The notes under the pieces were generated by a model. It was given only the letters and a program-made list of their open reading frames with translations, did no database searches and was not told where the DNA came from. A program made the position numbers and the translations under genes. Shown here in pieces: positions 21,749-33,700 of a DNA stretch of 64,000 bases. The stretch lies in NCBI GenBank assembly GCA_963669155.1, contig OZ022584.1, forward strand, positions 15,389,173 through 15,453,172, given 5' to 3'. The first letter of the stretch is position 1; each line of letters opens with the position of its first letter. Origin of the DNA: Arbacia lixula (lineage: Eukaryota > Echinodermata > Echinoidea > Arbacioida > Arbaciidae).

Positions 21749-24470
21749 GAAATATCAAAAAGAAAATACCAGATGCAATCGTAAATGAAAAACCTATTAC
21801 AACACTAAAAGGTAAGTCCGAAATCTTCTTGAACATTTTCAGTAATAACATTTCCAACTGAAATAAAGAAACATCTAAAAAGAGTGAAGACGAATTATTT
21901 CAGAAAGTTGATATACATTTAGATGATGAAACAAATGAAGATCTAAATAAACCATTCATACTATGGGAATTAACGAAAGCTCTGAGAGCAATGAAAGATA
22001 CAGCACCTGGTCAGGATGGTATCCGATCATGCCTGATCACTAACCTACCAGAACACTTACATTAGTACCTCTTAAATTTGTTCAATGAAATATGGGAGAA
22101 TTCTATTTTGCCATGTCAATGGACTCATGCCATTTTGATTCCAGTTCTAAAATAAGGTAAAAACCTAGTTAATCCAAATTCCTACCGTCCCATATCTCTT
22201 ACCCCAGTACTTTGTAAGCGAATGGAAAGACTGGTTAAAATCGTCTGTGCTGGTTTATTGAACGACACGATTTGATTACGCCCTTACAAGCGGGTTTTAG
22301 AAAGGAGAGAAGTACAACAGACCATGTTATTAGACTAGAAACTGACATCCATAAAGCTTTAGCAAACAAAGAATATACAGTTGCCGTGTTTCTAGAACTA
22401 GAAAAAGCATATGATATGTTGTGGCGACGGCGACTCGGTATGAAATTGTATGAAAAGTGCATTGCTGGAAATATTCTTGAATGGATCGATTCTTTTTTTC
22501 AATATCAGAACTTGTCAAACAAGATTAGAGGGGCAACTCTCGTCTCACAAAGTACTAGAATGTGGAATTCCACAAGGCAGCGTACCTAACCCTTTATTCT
22601 TTGATTTTATGGCCAATGATTTTTCTAATGTCTCAAATACAGTAAACATTCCCATTTATGTTGATGATTTATGTATCTGGTTCTCCAGCCGAAATATCAA
22701 GTTTGTTCAACATAAACTACAATTAGCCCTATCACAAATAGAATCAATATGCGAGTGCTGGGGTCTACGTGTTTCGTCTACCAAGTCTTGTGCAATCGTT
22801 TGGGGGAGAAAACGATTTCAAGATACAGAATTAAAATTAAATATCGAAAATATAACACGGAAAAAAACACAAAATTTTTAGGTATATGGTTTGACGCCAA
22901 ACTAACATGGAATACTCATGTCAATATACTAGTTGAAAGATGCAAGAAACACATCAATTTGTTATGTTGTATTTCAGGAAATATACTGTCGTGATATACA
23001 AAGGCCTCATACGCTCAGTAATAGACTATGGGTGTGAAACCTATGATGCGGCATCCTCTTCCGTTTAAAAAAAAATAAACTCAATCCAGCATGAATCATT
23101 ATGCATTGTTCCTGGCGCTACAAAAACTACCTCGCCAGCCACCCTCCAAGTGGAATGTGGAGAACCCCCACGAAAACTTAGGAGAAACCTTTTTGTACAC
23201 AAATATGAATTCTATCTTGATATTCGAAAAGAAACCCACCCAACAAAAGAGGTTTTGAAAAGTTGCTGGCAATATGAATATGACAAATGGCCAGACGGTA
23301 AAGGACCATTACACAACAGAGCATGTAAATTACAGGTCTCTCTTTTGGAAAAACAATCAGACCGTATTAACGATATACTGTACCTCTCTGGACTTACGCC
23401 AGACTTCATATAACATTAGATATCCACACACAAGTATCCAAACAAAATAGCTTACCAGCTGAATTACAGTTGGTTGCAAACGAAGTAGTCTCAACAAAAT
23501 GGCAAAATAATATAAAAATATTCACGTATGGATCTAAGCTAGCAGATGGCATGACAGGAGTAGCATACTATCATTTCAAACTAGGAAGACTGTACAGAAT
23601 CTCCCCATTAGGGATTATGAGGGCAGAACTAATTGCTACTCTTCTCGCTTTGTGATGGATTGGAGAGGCCCTCCCCCTGTCAGTTGTCATTTTAAGTGAC
23701 TCGATTTCCGCTATCGAGGCAATACATCATTTGAAAGAATCCTGTACCGTAAGGGAAATATCAGAAAAAATCACATGTTTTGGTTCACTTTGAATGGGTT
23801 CCTGCTCATTGTGGTACAGCCGGAAATGAGCATGTAGACTATTTGGCTAAAAAAGCTGCCATAAAAGAAAATATTGACGTAGCAGTCCCTAGAAGCAGAT
23901 AAAAACTAGTTAATCAAATGTTTTATTCTTACAAACAAATTTGGCAAATGCAGTGGGATTCCAATACAACAGGTAGATTCCTTTACACTCTTCAACCTAT
24001 TATACAACCAAAATCTCAGGTTAATCTCACTAACAGAAGAGATAAGAAAATCATACACAGATTAAGACTGGGAAAGTGTAACTTAAATTTTTTATAAATT
24101 TCGTCTTAACAGACATGAAAGCAGCTTTGCGATTACTGTAAAGTGCACGAAATAATTGAACACTTTTTACTGCATTGTAAGGAATACAAGGAGCAAAGAA
24201 AACAATTCTTTACATGTCTCCGAAAAAAACATAACCATAAAATATATGTTAGGTACCAAACAGAACCACACTCTAGTTATACGTTACATTAAAAAAAACA
24301 TCCAGCATCAGAAAAATGACAAGGAAGTTCGTCCCACATACGCACACATCATTTCATTCACAAATATATATTTTAATTCACTGGAAGAGCGATCACAAGT
24401 CTGTAGTTGCCCTCCCAAACTACGTCTTAGACCCTCAACCTTGTGCTATCTTGTTCACAAGGATTAAAAT
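21749..24470 (+). mobile_element. Decayed non-LTR retrotransposon (reverse transcriptase plus RNase H)
   Basis: Conceptual reading across frameshifts and stops gives ALRAMKDTAPGQDGI, NSYRPISLTPVLCKRMERL, GFRKERSTTDH, GIPQGSV, the YVDD catalytic motif (about 22660), LRVSSTKS and FLGIWFDAKLTWNTH, all reverse-transcriptase motifs in order. A C-terminal RNase H follows: FTYGSK (about 23523; the usual TDGS has Asp replaced by Tyr), MRAELIA, LSDSISAIEAI and HCGTAGNEHVDYLAKKA. The presence of RNase H after the polymerase points to an I-like group of LINEs. The endonuclease region is missing or unrecognisable, so the copy is 5' truncated and dead. Confidence 0.9.
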
Positions 24471-24693
24471 GAAAGAGTACAGATTTGCGTAAGATGTTGA
24501 TGTTCTGCATTGTTTTGTTGTTGTTTTTTCCTTCGTTTTTCGTGCACACTTATGTGCTTACAGTATTATCATCTGGAAAAGTAGTTACATGTTTGTGGTT
24601 TGTAGTTGTTTCGAGGAAATAAAATAATATCAAGTTTGTTGCTTATCATTTGTTTCCCTCTTTTTGTGTGTGTGTGTATTTTTAAATATACAC

Positions 24694-24932
24694 AATAGCT
24701 CAAAGGAATTAGCACCAGGTAAAGGGTAAGGGAAGAAAGGGAAGGAACCGTGATTTTGAACCGCAATATATTTTGTCGAGTTCAGCATGAAACGTGATGC
24801 TTTAGCCTAAAAAGCATCATGCTTCATGCTGAACTGGACAAGATATACCCAGGGAATATACCGCGGTTCAAAATCAAGGTGCTTTTCCTTTCTTCCCTTT
24901 CCCTTTACCCGGTGCCAATTCCTTTGAGCTGT
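24694..24932. mobile_element. Foldback element, copy 1
   Basis: A near-complete hairpin: TAGCTCAAAGGAATT at the left is complementary to AATTCCTTTGAGCT at the right, and GTTCAGCATGAAACGTGATG to the complement near 24810-24825. Arms include GGGAAGAAAGGGAAGG. It begins about 220 bp after the LINE end. Confidence 0.9.
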
Positions 24933-25241
24933 AGTGTACCCATAACATCTTGCTATATCAAATATCAGGAAGAATGAAACAAAATGAGCAGAATAATAAA
25001 CATTTTATTCTTGTATCTAGATCAAGCATTGTATTAAGAAATCAATTACAGTATTTCAGTAGCTGTCTCAAAGGGATCACTTTTTTGTACTTTCTTTAAG
25101 AGCATGAATACATGATTATCAGAACGTTCCCATTTTTGTTCTTAGTTTGACAGTATCCATTTGAGAGAATGTTAACAAACTTGCCTCTCATAGGAACTAC
25201 AAAAACATGCTAAATATGGTACAGTATTTACATGTATACAC

Positions 25242-25453
25242 AACAGCTCATGAATTGGCAAAGGGAAAGGGAAAGGGAAGAAAGGGAAGGGGCCTCAGAT
25301 TTAAGCTGCAGTATATTTTGTCTAGTTCAGCATGAAACATGATGCTTTTAAGGCTAAAGCATCGTGTTTCATGCTGAACTGGACAAAATATACGGCGGTT
25401 TAAAACGGCAGGTCCTTCCCTTTCCCTTTCCCTATGCCAATTCCTTTGGGCTT
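25242..25453. mobile_element. Foldback element, copy 2
   Basis: Same family and orientation-symmetric as the one at 24694: AGCTCATGAATTGGCA, GGGAAAGGGAAGAAAGGGAA, GTTCAGCATGAAACATGATG, then the complement. The two copies are about 310 bp apart. Confidence 0.9.
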
Positions 25454-25699
25454 ATTGAGTATGATACATGTATTATGTTCTTCTTTTTCTTTTCTTTTTT
25501 TCGATCTCTTTCTCCCTCAGTCTGTAGTTCTTGTATTAAACATGTCAAAAAAGGGTACCTGGTTAAAAACCAACATTGTTTGAAAATCGTTCCAGTTTTT
25601 TTCTTCCCCCTGGCTTTATTTTTTTTAATAAAAATATGCGCGCTGAAAATCATAAGAAAAAGAGTTAAATGAACTGTCAACCCAGGTCGAAATTCCCAT

Positions 25700-27835
25700 A
25701 GAAACCAGTAGAAACCAGTAGAGACCGTCTACTGGTTTCTACTGGTCCAGTAGAGTCTACTGGTCTGAAGAGGAACTACGAAATCAAACCAGTAGAAACC
25801 AGTAGAAACCAGTAGAGTCTAATGTGTTGAAGACCAGTAGAAACCAATAGAAACCAGTGAGATCTAATGGTTTGAGAAGGAGTGTGAAAAAAACAAAGTC
25901 AAACCAGTACAAACCATTAGAGACCAGTGGATTCTAATGGTATTGAAGACCAGTAGAAACCATTAGAATCCACTGGTCTCTAATGGTTTCTACTGGTTTG
26001 ATTTTGTTTTTTTCACACTCCTTCTCAAACCACTAGATCTCACTGGTTTCTATTGGTTTCTACTGGTCTTCAATACCATTAGAATCCACTGGTCTCTAAT
26101 GGTTTCTACTGGTTTGACTTTGTTTTTTTCACACTCCTTCTCAACCATAAGATCTCACTGGTTTCTATTGGTTTCTACTGGTCTTCACTACCATTGGAAT
26201 CCACTGGTCTCTAATGGTTTCTACTGGTTTGACTTTGTTTTTTTTTCACACTAATAGAAACTAGTGAGATATAATGTTTTGAAAAGGAGTGTGACAAATT
26301 CAAAGTCAAACCAGTAGAAACCATTAGAGACCAGTGAATTCTACTGGTGGAGACCAGTATAAACCAATAGAAACCAGTAAGACCTAATGGTTTGAAAAGG
26401 AGTGTCAAAAATTCAAAGTCAAACCAGTAGAAACCAATAGAAACCAGTGAGATCTAATGGTTTGAAAAGGAGTGTGAAAAATACAAAGTCAAACCAGTAG
26501 AAACCATTAGAGACCAGTGAATTCTCCTGGTATTGGAGATCAGTAGAAACCAATAAAAACTAGTGAGATATAATGTTTGGAAAAGGAGTATGAAAAATAC
26601 AAAGTCAAACCAGTAGAAACCAATAGAAACCAGTGAGATCTAATGGTTTGAAAAGGAGTGTGACAAAATACTAAGTCAAACCAGTAGAAACCATTAGAGA
26701 CCAGTGAATTCTACTGGTAATGGAGACCAGTAGAAACCAATAGAAACTAATAGAAATAGAGATGCTCATGAATATTCATGCATGTATTTACGTGTCCTAA
26801 TTTTGTACTTTTAAATAGATAACCTCCACCTAACCAGATAAAAGGAATTTTACCAAGTAATGATTTGAAGTTTAAACATAAGATAGTGAATGTCACCTAC
26901 TTAAGTGAAGACAATAATGATACCAACAACAAAAATTATCTTCTTAAATGTAAGTTAGAGTAACCAATATCTTATGAACCTTATAACCGTACTGCTATAT
27001 ATATGAAAGTCTGTGAAGGAAAAAGTAGGAAGTAGGATAGGTATAGGATAGAATGGGAATACATATAGGATAGGATAGGATTAGGGTAAAACGATAAGGA
27101 CATATGCCATAATTTGGATAATCATATACAAAATTTAAGTCGATGTTTCATCAATATTTTTAATTTTGATTCCTATTGGTCTCCTGATGGCTCCAGTACG
27201 TATTCTACTAGTTTCTACTGGTATTCTGATGGATCCAGGAGAAATTGCTACTGGTTTCTACTGGCACTCTACTGGTATTTTGCTAATGGTTTCTACTGGA
27301 AATCATTTCACTTTCCATATTCAAACCAGCAGAAAAATTCCAGTAGAAACCAGTAGGAAGCTCTATTGGATCCAGTAGAGATTCCTACTGGTTTCTACTG
27401 GTCTTCTACTGGTCTTCTATTGGATCCAGTAGAGATTCCTACTGGTTTCTACTGGTATTCTACTGGCATTTTTCTAATGGTTTCTACTGGAAATCATTTC
27501 ACTTTCCATATTCAAACCAGTAGAAAAATTCCAGTAGAAACCAGTAGGAAGCTCTATTGGATCCAGTAGAGATTCCTACTGGTTTCTACTGGTCTTCTAT
27601 TGGATCCAGTAGAGATTCCTACTGGTTTCTACTGGTATTCTACTGGTCTTCTATTGGTCTTGTATTGGATCCAGTAGAGATTTCTACTGGTTTCTACTGG
27701 TATTCTACTGGCATTTTTCTAATGGTTTCTACTGGAAATCATTTCACTTTCCATATTCAAACCAGTAGAAAATTTCCAGTAGAAACTAGTAGAGATTCTA
27801 ATGGTTTTTCTCTACTGGTTTCTACTGGTTTTTCG
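25700..27835. repeat. CCAGTAGAAA / TTTCTACTGG low-complexity array with both orientations
   Basis: Dense repeats of CCAGTAGAAACCAGTAGA and its complement occupy 25700-26760 and 27170-27835, separated by about 400 bp of ordinary DNA. A roughly 190-bp higher-order unit (GGAAATCATTTCACTTTCC, AATTCCAGTAGAAACC, GGATCCAGTAGAGATT) is repeated at about 27297, 27489 and 27735. In 25700-26250 forward and complementary blocks alternate, so long hairpins are possible. Open frames through it are artefacts of a unit lacking stops. Confidence 0.95.
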
Positions 27836-28242
27836 TCCTGGGAAGGACAAAAAAATTGCAATAAACTTCTGATATTTTTTTTTATTTTTATTATGCATCT
27901 CTAACAAAAATTATTAACAATATAACCTCTAAACGGTATACTGAACAAACAAACTAAAGGGTCGTAGACTCCTTTCCGAAGAGCCAGCGCCAGCCACGTA
28001 TACCTCCTTATGTTGACGTGCTAGAACTGCATTCGACCAACTGCACTACTCACTAGTACTAATGCCGGCGTGTACATAATCGGGTGTGATTGAACACGCG
28101 CCAACAACAACATTAAAATAGGACGGACAGCGAAAGCTTTTGTACGGGTATCCCCCTCCCGTCACAACATCAAGCCTGGTACAAAACATAATGCGACTTT
28201 GGAACAGTTTCGCGATAGCGCGCGCATAGAGATTTCACGTAC

Positions 28243-28469
28243 CTAGTACTGATGATGCGATTCCCCTCCAAAGCCTGACGCGGATTCCTATTAGTGGGAC
28301 CAGGCTGAACATTCTGAGCTGCAGAATTATTCATCTTCAGCTCTCTCTCAGAGGCTGCCTCACTTTCGGGCACTTTTTCCGCCTCTTTCCTGGCTTTTTT
28401 CATGTCTGCCCATCTTGTTCCTGAGAAACCTTTTCGTTTTTTGACATATTTTTGTCCCTTTCTAGGCAT
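28243..28469 (-). CDS. Orphan first coding exon, basic N-terminus
   Basis: Reading leftwards from ATG at 28469, the exon encodes MPRKGQKYVKKRKGFSGTRW, then DMKKARKEAEK and an acidic/polar stretch, and ends at a good donor (GTACGT, 28242-28237). An acceptor (TTCGCAG) about 28 bp upstream of the ATG suggests a 5' UTR exon. Highly basic starts of this sort occur on transposon-derived predicted proteins in invertebrates, but I cannot assign the family. No continuing exons were found to the left, where the repeat array begins. Confidence 0.45.
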
Positions 28470-28499
28470 TTTGCATGTGAGATGTGCTGTCTGCTATCT

Positions 28500-30620
28500 G
28501 CGAAAATAATGACACAAATGGAAGAATGGACATATTTTACCTAGAGAGGGCAGCAAACACTCTAACATTGAGTGCTTCCTGTAGAACAGGCAGAGCTCTT
28601 TCTTTTGATACCTAGCTACCTCAAAAAATGTAGAAATTGTGACATTTCAATGATACACTTCACATTTTTTTCGTAAAGCGTATAAGAACAATTGATTAAA
28701 ACTTTTTAATCAAGTAATTAAGGTATTTCTGGTGCATATTTTAAAATCAAGGTTTGGATTTAGCTTCACTGGATATCATTAAATTGAATAAATCTAAAAA
28801 CAAACAAATGAAAAATTACTCAAAATTTAGCATTGTGGAATGTCTTTCTCCTCTATTGAGTGGCGGCATTGCCGGGTGGCATACCATGTTTTTAGTTGGA
28901 TTTTTTTTTTTTTCACCCTGAAGATAAGTTGGTTTCAAAAGCACCTCGCACGTGACGTCACAAAAAACAAACATTTAACAGATCAACGCTTTCTTCTTCT
29001 TTGACGAATTTTCATCAAACCTTCAATTATATGTTTCTTTCATGTGTCTCCTTTTATTGAAACAAACTTAATTTCAGTGTTCAATACGGGTTTGTGTATA
29101 TGTGAATACACCATTTTCTGTATGCACATTTTATTCACGTCGTTCAAACAATACGTTGCGGAACCCTAAAGCTTTAGCAACAACTAAAGTTCATGCCAAC
29201 CATTGAAACTGAATGACTAGACACAGGTGAATGCAATAACGCGTTACTGTGCAGTTTCGGGGAAAGTTGTGAATACAAGTTACGAAAATTGTATATTAAT
29301 TTTAGCGAGAGGGAAAGTGTGAGGGAAATTGAAAAAGCTTTTCATACTTGAGAAAGAATTTAAGATAAGTTACAATTTGAATCAAACTGAATTTAGCACA
29401 TTAAGGTCAAAGGATCTAATTTTTTAGAAGCAGCTCATTTGGACTATTTCATCGATTACATTTCATTTATAAAGGAATCATGTGCATATTTAATGAGATT
29501 TTCTCTTTTGGTCAAATTTGGAGCTATACATTTGTGTATATCAGTTAAGTGATTCATAACACAACGATTTCCATAGTGAATCACAAACACTTTGCGATGA
29601 CTACCTCCATCTGCCAACAAGAGCATCACAATGTTTCCGCGTGGGAATAATCGCGTCCTTATGCCAAAGAAAAAATTAACCAGCGCCTGTACAAACATGT
29701 GATGCTATAAGCACTCGTAGGTAGTCATAACAATTGTATATTATGGTACTAATTTCTAGCTTTGATGATGTCACAAGGGGAATCTTGAGTTGGACGATAT
29801 TTTGGAGGCGGGGCTTATTAGTGCCGATAAAAATATAAAATAGTGGTTTTAAAATATAGGACACATATTTCTAATGAATAGTTAGTGATTTTGTTATATA
29901 CATGTTGCATCAACATTTCATACCAGAGGACCTTTAAAAAGAGACACTTTGGTCGGCACAAATAATTAAAATGTTCTAACGAAAATGGCTCTTCTGCCGA
30001 CATATTAGGCCATGTGCTGAACGCGTACAAATTCCCGGCCTTGCGCCGAAAATATATGAAGGAGAATATAATTTCCATGTATAACGATCTTCAGATTGGC
30101 AGCAATTATTAACAAAACATAGTCGAATAAAGTTTTAACAAACTTACTTCTAGGTCAAACTAGTTTAATTTTTTATATAGTTCTCTAAAATTTGATACAT
30201 GACAGCATGGTCTAAATTCAAATTGATTGCCAGTATAATGTTTGATTATTGTGATGCATAATGTTTAATTTAAAAAAACATATCAATCTTCATATTTTAG
30301 AAGCAGGAACTATACTGGCCGTGTTACAAGACTATACGGCAATTATTGAAATCACATCCGTTTAACCGTTATGTCATGTGAAACTATGATTAAAATTGGA
30401 ATTCTTGATAAAAAAAAACGAAACAAATTGCTGAAAGTGTAAATTTTAATGATAGAATTGAATAAAACCCTTCTTTAAAGACGAATTAATGGAACTATAT
30501 TAATACCGCGTAAGGGTAGTACACCAGTGAAAGCGTGAGATGGCTTAGAGACGAATCAACAGTCTGCACAGCAACGTACGTGTGTATTGCATTGAGCGAG
30601 CGAAGATATCTCGCTCAGCT
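28500..30620. other. Intergenic, no gene; dispersed repeats
   Basis: The stretch holds a repeat related to 46228-46375 (GCACCTCGCACGTGACG, TCATCAAACCTTC, TTTCTTTCATGTGTCTCC at about 28945-29080) and a diverged relative of the CTAGGTGTT element near 29420-29700. Nothing else coding-like was seen. Confidence 0.6.
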
Positions 30621-30775
30621 CCGCTAGCGTATATTTACAGCAAATAGCGGAGTATACAACTGCATGCAAGTGAACTGATCAATTTTACTGACACAGGAAT
30701 CGGGGTAAAATTTGGCGGAAGAAAACCTAATTTCGAAATCACATTGCTGTATACGAAGCAGCATCGTCAGGAAAC

Positions 30776-33700
30776 ATGAGTGAAGTAAGAATATGTTATA
30801 TAGTATTAAAATGTATTTTGTTGATGTGACTAATGGTGATACTGATAGTGACACTAAACTGACTGAATGAGTGAGACTTGTCTGATACTGACACTGACAG
30901 ACAGTTAGTGACAGTCTGATTCTGAGTTAATGAGTTTGCATGAAACGATCACTAGCTTAAGTTAACTTAATTGTAAGATATGAGTTAAGTTAAGGTTAAG
31001 TCTGATCTGAGTGAGTGGATACGGACAGTGTCACGTCAAAGTGGAACATTCATTGAATTAACATTGAGCCTTTGAGGCAAATTCGAGTCAAAAGTAAAAT
31101 TTGAGGCAAACTGCCATTGGAAGCCGAAACCAGCACTGCAGCAGCATACATTCATTAATTCACCAAAGCCAGCCAAATAAGTGCATGAAGAGCATATTTA
31201 CCTAATCAGATCCTAGAGAAGATCGTCAACACATCATTTACTTTGTTTATTGTAAAGTTTTGAATATTGTTTTGAAAGTGAGCTCAGGGAAAATCATAAT
31301 TAGATCTAGATATAACTATCACTCAGCCGATTTTAATGTTAAGGATCGATATTGCCTATTGCATGCTTGACGTACATTAAGTTAAGAGTCTATTATTTCA
31401 GACCCAGTTATACCAAATCGATGGCCAGGCGTGAAGTGTTGATTGATATTGATGTCCTCAGGCCGATATTTGGTTGGGAACTTTAACAATCTCTCTATTT
31501 ATTCTATATATGTCTCCCCTCCTCCTAAAACAGGAAAAGAAGCGGGACGAAAGTGCGGGGAAGGAGAAGCCTGCCCTCGAGGACAGCGCGTTTGAAGCCC
31601 TCGAGCGCGACTTCCAAGAAGTCCTGAATGAACTCCTGGGTGACCGCAGCCTGGAAAAGTTTCGGGCAGAGTACGAGAAGCTGCACCGCGCCCTCAAGAA
31701 ATCACACGACAGTGAGAAGCGGTTGATGCAGAAATGTCGCGAGCTCAATGCAGAGATCGTGGCAAACTCCGCCAAGGTGTCCACGGCTCTGAAGCTATCC
31801 CAAGAGGATCAGACGACCATTGCCCAACTCAAAAAGGTTGGTTTCTTTGTTGGAGATTATAGAGAAAAACTCTGCTTGTATGACATATGTCATCATTTAT
31901 TATTTAAAAGCTCAGCTTGCTTCGCTTGACTTTATATTAATGCTAATCCTGCTGACAGCCGGAATAATAACCAAACAATATAACAGACAACCATTTATTT
32001 GTTTGAAGATTTATCATGATGTTGGCATTATTTGTTATTAACATTAAATTATGGTATTGGCATAATTACTTATCAGCATCACTTTATAAACCACAAAAGT
32101 CTGTATACAGCCTGATATGTAGCTCTAGTAATGGCTGAATGTCTGATGAATACTAAAATCAACTGTTGTTTTTCCTTTTGTGTGTGTGTGCAGGAAATCG
32201 AGAAAGCCTGGAAGATGGTGGACGCTTCGCAAGAGAAGGAGCAGCGAGCGAGGGAGACCATCCAGTCTCTAAAGCTGGAGATCACCAACCTGAGCAGGCT
32301 GGTTGAGCAGGGTGCTGGTCTCACCATGGGCCAGGAACACAGGTAGGGAAACTGACACCCTGCTAGACCCTGAGGGTGGTATTTTCCGAAATTCCTCCCA
32401 AGTCTTCTCCTAACTCCCCAAGTTGGGAGGTGCCTAGAAGAGCCCAATTTGTGATCCAGAATGTCCTCCTAGGACATTCCTGATGCAAACTAGAGAGGGT
32501 TTGACCCTTTTGCAAATGGGCTAACCTCAATTCAATTCAAGGTTTATTGAAAAACAAAAAAACATTAAAACATTAAAACAAAAAACATACATGTATGGTA
32601 AACAAAATCTAAATTTCATATGTGTACAAACTTTTAAAACTTAGATAAAACATATTGAATTTTGTAAAAAGATGTAAATGATTCTAAGAATATGTTTAAG
32701 CCAGTTAAAAAACAAGTGCATAATATAAATAACTGAAAGATATTTAAAGGTTGCCTAAAGGATTAAGGCTAAAAAGTGGAAATCCTGTCTTTAATGCATG
32801 TAATGCATATAATTCATAATGTCATAATCGCTTGCGTTTTTCATACTATGTCGTACCGTTATGTCCAGTGGCGTAGATAGGTTTGTACACCTGGGGGGGG
32901 ATGACTGGGCTGCCAATAGTCGAGAGGGCGCAAAAGCGCCCGAGCGAGGGAGCGAAGCGACCGAGTCGGGGGGAGGGGGAGGGGGATGATTGTACATGCC
33001 ATCCCCCCCACCTTGTGAAGTGGGGGGATGCATCCCCCTCATCCCCCCGTTGTCTACGACCCAGGTTATGTCGAAACCATGTAGTACATTTGTATAGTGA
33101 TTGATTTTGTGACACTGGGCCTTCTGGGAGAACAGTACTTTGTACACTGAATGATGCTACTCTTTGTAAATCAGATAAATGAATAAATGCCTTCTCTCCA
33201 TTTCCCTGATAGTGTGAACGAGCTGCTGAAGGTGAAGGAAGATCTGACCAAGGAGAGGGATGAACAGCTGGCAGAGATCGTGAAGCTGCGAGACTCCCTG
33301 GCTGAGGCCAGCAAGAATCAGCAGAAGGCAGAAGACGATCGCAATGAAGCAGACAGCAAAATAGCCGAGGTGAGATCATTGTCTGGATAATCATCTCAAT
33401 TTTTAGGAACTTCAAATTGGAAATACTTGTACATGCTCCATATTTTCTTGCCCTTTTACTAAAGTGGTCATGTTAAAGTGAAATATTCTTCATACATATT
33501 GGAAATTAAAAATCTTTAAAAAAATAAGTAAAAGCTCTTATGTATTTTAATATCTATGAAACAATACTTTCCAATCACAGTTGTATACATTGGATTATTG
33601 TTAAGATACATGTATTTATTTCTCTACAAACCATTATGGCACTTTGATAGATACCTTTGTATCTCTTGGTATCCCACGATGCAGCTGAACCAGGACATCC

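Noticed and set aside
27166-27904. Open frames with GFYWSSTG-type repeats as a repetitive protein
   Set aside because: The frames arise because the 18-bp motif has no stop in that register. There is no start context or splice structure.
18568-31836. Joining the MESSVRKTT exons to CFAP58 as one gene
   Set aside because: The phases do not agree, 12 kb of mobile elements intervene, and CFAP58 has its own start exon at 30776.
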